In this document: in pieces, positions 14,372-15,413 of the stretch
Numbering within the stretch: position 1 is the stretch's first letter
How the letters are laid out: each line of letters begins with the position of its first letter
Source: an uncultured bacterium
Lineage (GTDB): Bacteria; Bacillota; Clostridia; Lachnospirales; Lachnospiraceae
NCBI GenBank assembly: GCA_905215775.1
Contig: CAJMRM010000059.1
Coordinates: 1 to 15,413, forward strand
DNA length: 15,413 nucleotides
Direction of reading: 5' to 3'
The notes under the pieces: model-generated
What the model saw: only the letters and a program-made list of their open reading frames with translations
Database searches by the model: none
Told to the model about the DNA's origin: nothing
Position numbers and translations under genes: made by a program

Positions 14372-14959
14372 TTATTCTGCCGCCGGAGCCTCCTCTGCCT
14401 CAGCAGCGGCTCCTCCTCCACGTTTTCCGTCGGTAATCCGGAATACGATCTCATCGCTGCTGACCTGGAGCGCCAGTTTCTCGTTATTCAGCTCTGGGAT
14501 ATCTCCTACGGTCACAATGGTTCCTACCGGCATGCCGTCCACATCGATCTCTAAGGTATCGATCATATCTGCCGGAAGAGCGGAATACGGAATCTTCATA
14601 TTCAGCTTCTCCAGAACTGCCGTTACCTTATCTGCGTTTACCAGCACAATATCGATCACGCTGTTGACCGCCTGGTCTGCCGCCAAAGCCTGGAAGCTGA
14701 TTTCCAGGATCTCATGTTTCAAGTTGTCCAAAGATTTTTCCTTTATCTGTACAGGGATCATAGTTCCATCCAGATTCAGCTTCAAACGGCTGCCCTCACG
14801 AAGTTCCCGGACCAGCTGTCTCGCCACAGACTCTTCGATCTGGAGAGCCACCGGCTCCTTTAACATACCGCCAAAAACGCTTCCCGGAACGTATCCATTT
14901 CTTCTGAGCTTCTTTGCCTTCACTGTAAGATCCCTTTTTGTTACGTTGATAGTGTTCAT
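14372..14959 (-). CDS. rplY: Large-subunit ribosomal protein bL25 (Ctc/TL5 family)
   Basis: 5S rRNA-binding ribosomal protein of the long Ctc form. Starting at 14959 it is 195 aa: an N-terminal L25 domain (about 1-90, starting NTINVTKRDLTVKAKKLRRNGYVPG), a TL5-type beta domain (about 95-180), and an Ala/Glu-rich tail (AAAEAEEAPAAE) seen in many Firmicutes homologs. GGAGGAAG sits a few bases before this ATG. An in-frame ATG at 15007 would add 16 residues but lacks a ribosome binding site and family similarity. In Bacillus subtilis the homolog ctc is a stress gene. Here the long leader with a hairpin-T-run and Spo0A-like boxes suggests regulated expression. Confidence 0.95.
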   Translation of the reverse strand: MNTINVTKRDLTVKAKKLRRNGYVPGSVFGGMLKEPVALQIEESVARQLVRELREGSRLKLNLDGTMIPVQIKEKSLDNLKHEILEISFQALAADQAVNSVIDIVLVNADKVTAVLEKLNMKIPYSALPADMIDTLEIDVDGMPVGTIVTVGDIPELNNEKLALQVSSDEIVFRITDGKRGGGAAAEAEEAPAAE

Positions 14960-15079
14960 GTTTCCTTCCTCCTGTTTGATATTGATTTTGCTGCACCTGC
15001 GGCTCATCCGCAGATTTCTGCCTTACCTACCCTTCCAGGGCCCCGGATTTTCCCGTCCTTCCCTGCGGCATATTCCGCA

Positions 15080-15141
15080 CGCAAATAAAAAGAAGGGCTT
15101 TTCATACAGCACCTGATGGTGAAATACCAAAAGCCCTTCTT
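15080..15141 (-). terminator. Terminator-like hairpin in the bL25 leader (possible attenuator)
   Basis: AAGAAGGGCTTTT (15090-15102) and AAAAGCCCTTCTT (15129-15141) form a perfect 13-bp stem over a 26-nt loop that has its own small stem (CACC/GGTG). On the minus strand the stem runs into CTTTTTATTTGC. It lies after the only good promoter and about 130 nt before the bL25 start, so it should stop most transcripts unless relieved. Confidence 0.7.
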
Positions 15142-15184
15142 AGCATTTAAGACGGTTCTTTTTTATTATTTTTTTACGATAATT

Positions 15185-15213
15185 AGTATATCACGTCCAA
15201 AAAGAAATGTCAA
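15185..15213 (-). promoter_or_regulatory. Sigma-A promoter of the bL25 gene
   Basis: On the minus strand TTGACA (15208-15213, perfect) and TATACT (15185-15190, 5/6) have an ideal 17-bp spacer. Predicted start near 15178 gives a leader of about 220 nt. No other promoter-like pair is visible in the GC-rich 14960-15085 stretch. Confidence 0.8.
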
Positions 15214-15232
15214 ATATTCTGGTTGGTCTATT

Positions 15233-15253
15233 TTCGACAAATTTTTCTCGACA
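15233..15253 (-). promoter_or_regulatory. Two Spo0A-like boxes upstream of the bL25 promoter
   Basis: On the minus strand TGTCGAA (15233-15239, the 0A-box core, in context TTTGTCGAAAAT) and TGTCGAG (15247-15253, one mismatch) lie 14 bp apart, about 20-40 bp above the -35. In spore-forming Firmicutes such boxes bind Spo0A~P. Short motifs in AT-rich DNA arise by chance, so this is tentative. From 15254 to 15413 I see no gene: frames on both strands are short and lack start signals. Confidence 0.4.
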
Positions 15254-15413
15254 TATAATCCATTTTTTCAGAACATTTTACTCAACTGCTTTCATCCACT
15301 TCCATCCAAAAAGTCCTCTTGCGCTCCCCGCCTTCCTGTGCTACTCTAGGACCGGATCCGGGAGTTTGACACCTCTTTTTAACATCCCATCACAGAAATC
15401 CTTTATTTAAGCC

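Noticed and set aside
14073..15116. 347-aa open frame on the plus strand
   Set aside because: It is antisense to the bL25 gene and its flanks, has Ser/Phe-rich low-plausibility composition and no ribosome binding site.
1..15413. CRISPR array, rRNA genes or insertion sequence
   Set aside because: No regularly spaced repeats, no rRNA-like sequence and no transposase gene were seen.

Overview
The window suggests a Gram-positive, probably spore-forming Clostridia chromosome, most like a gut Lachnospiraceae. The grounds are AGGAGG-type ribosome binding sites, consensus sigma-A promoters, a TGTCGAA (Spo0A-type) box and the gene families present. No marker gene fixes the species, so this is inference.

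Region 1 (1 to about 4232, genes on +) is the right-hand part of an integrated mobile element whose left end lies outside the window. It carries an unknown 189-aa gene, a replication initiator with an HUH endonuclease domain fused to a superfamily 3 helicase (the CRESS-DNA Rep layout), two small unknown genes, a 49-aa excisionase-like gene, and a tyrosine integrase. The integrase gene stops next to a tRNA-Gly gene (4211-4281, -). The end of the element is present twice at an exact 162-bp offset (3964-4070 and 4126-4232). Each copy has paired 10-bp arm-like repeats, a hairpin and a copy of the tRNA 3' end. This looks like two elements once inserted in tandem at the tRNA, one now reduced to about 140 bp.

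Region 2 (4374-5616, -) holds a GntR/UTRA regulator followed by a THEP1-like NTPase gene. The NTPase gene has a one-base frameshift in a 7-base homopolymer near its 3' end.

Region 3 (5718-14087, -) is an eight-gene operon for Amadori compounds (fructosamines such as fructoselysine or fructose-amino acids). In transcription order it has two peptide-type ABC permeases, a lipoprotein binding protein, two ATPases, a class I glutamine-amidotransferase-like (C26) hydrolase, a FrlB-like deglycase and a FrlD-like kinase. A sigma-A promoter lies upstream, a strong terminator follows the kinase gene, and a likely internal promoter precedes the hydrolase. Proposed pathway: uptake of the glycated amino acid or peptide, trimming by the hydrolase, phosphorylation at C6, then deglycation to glucose 6-phosphate and free amino acid. 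The adjacent GntR protein is the natural candidate regulator.

Region 4 (14290-15253, -) is the gene for ribosomal protein bL25 (Ctc family) with its terminator. A consensus promoter sits about 220 nt upstream of its start, with a terminator-like hairpin inside the leader and two Spo0A-like boxes above the promoter. I see no gene in the last 160 bases (15254-15413).
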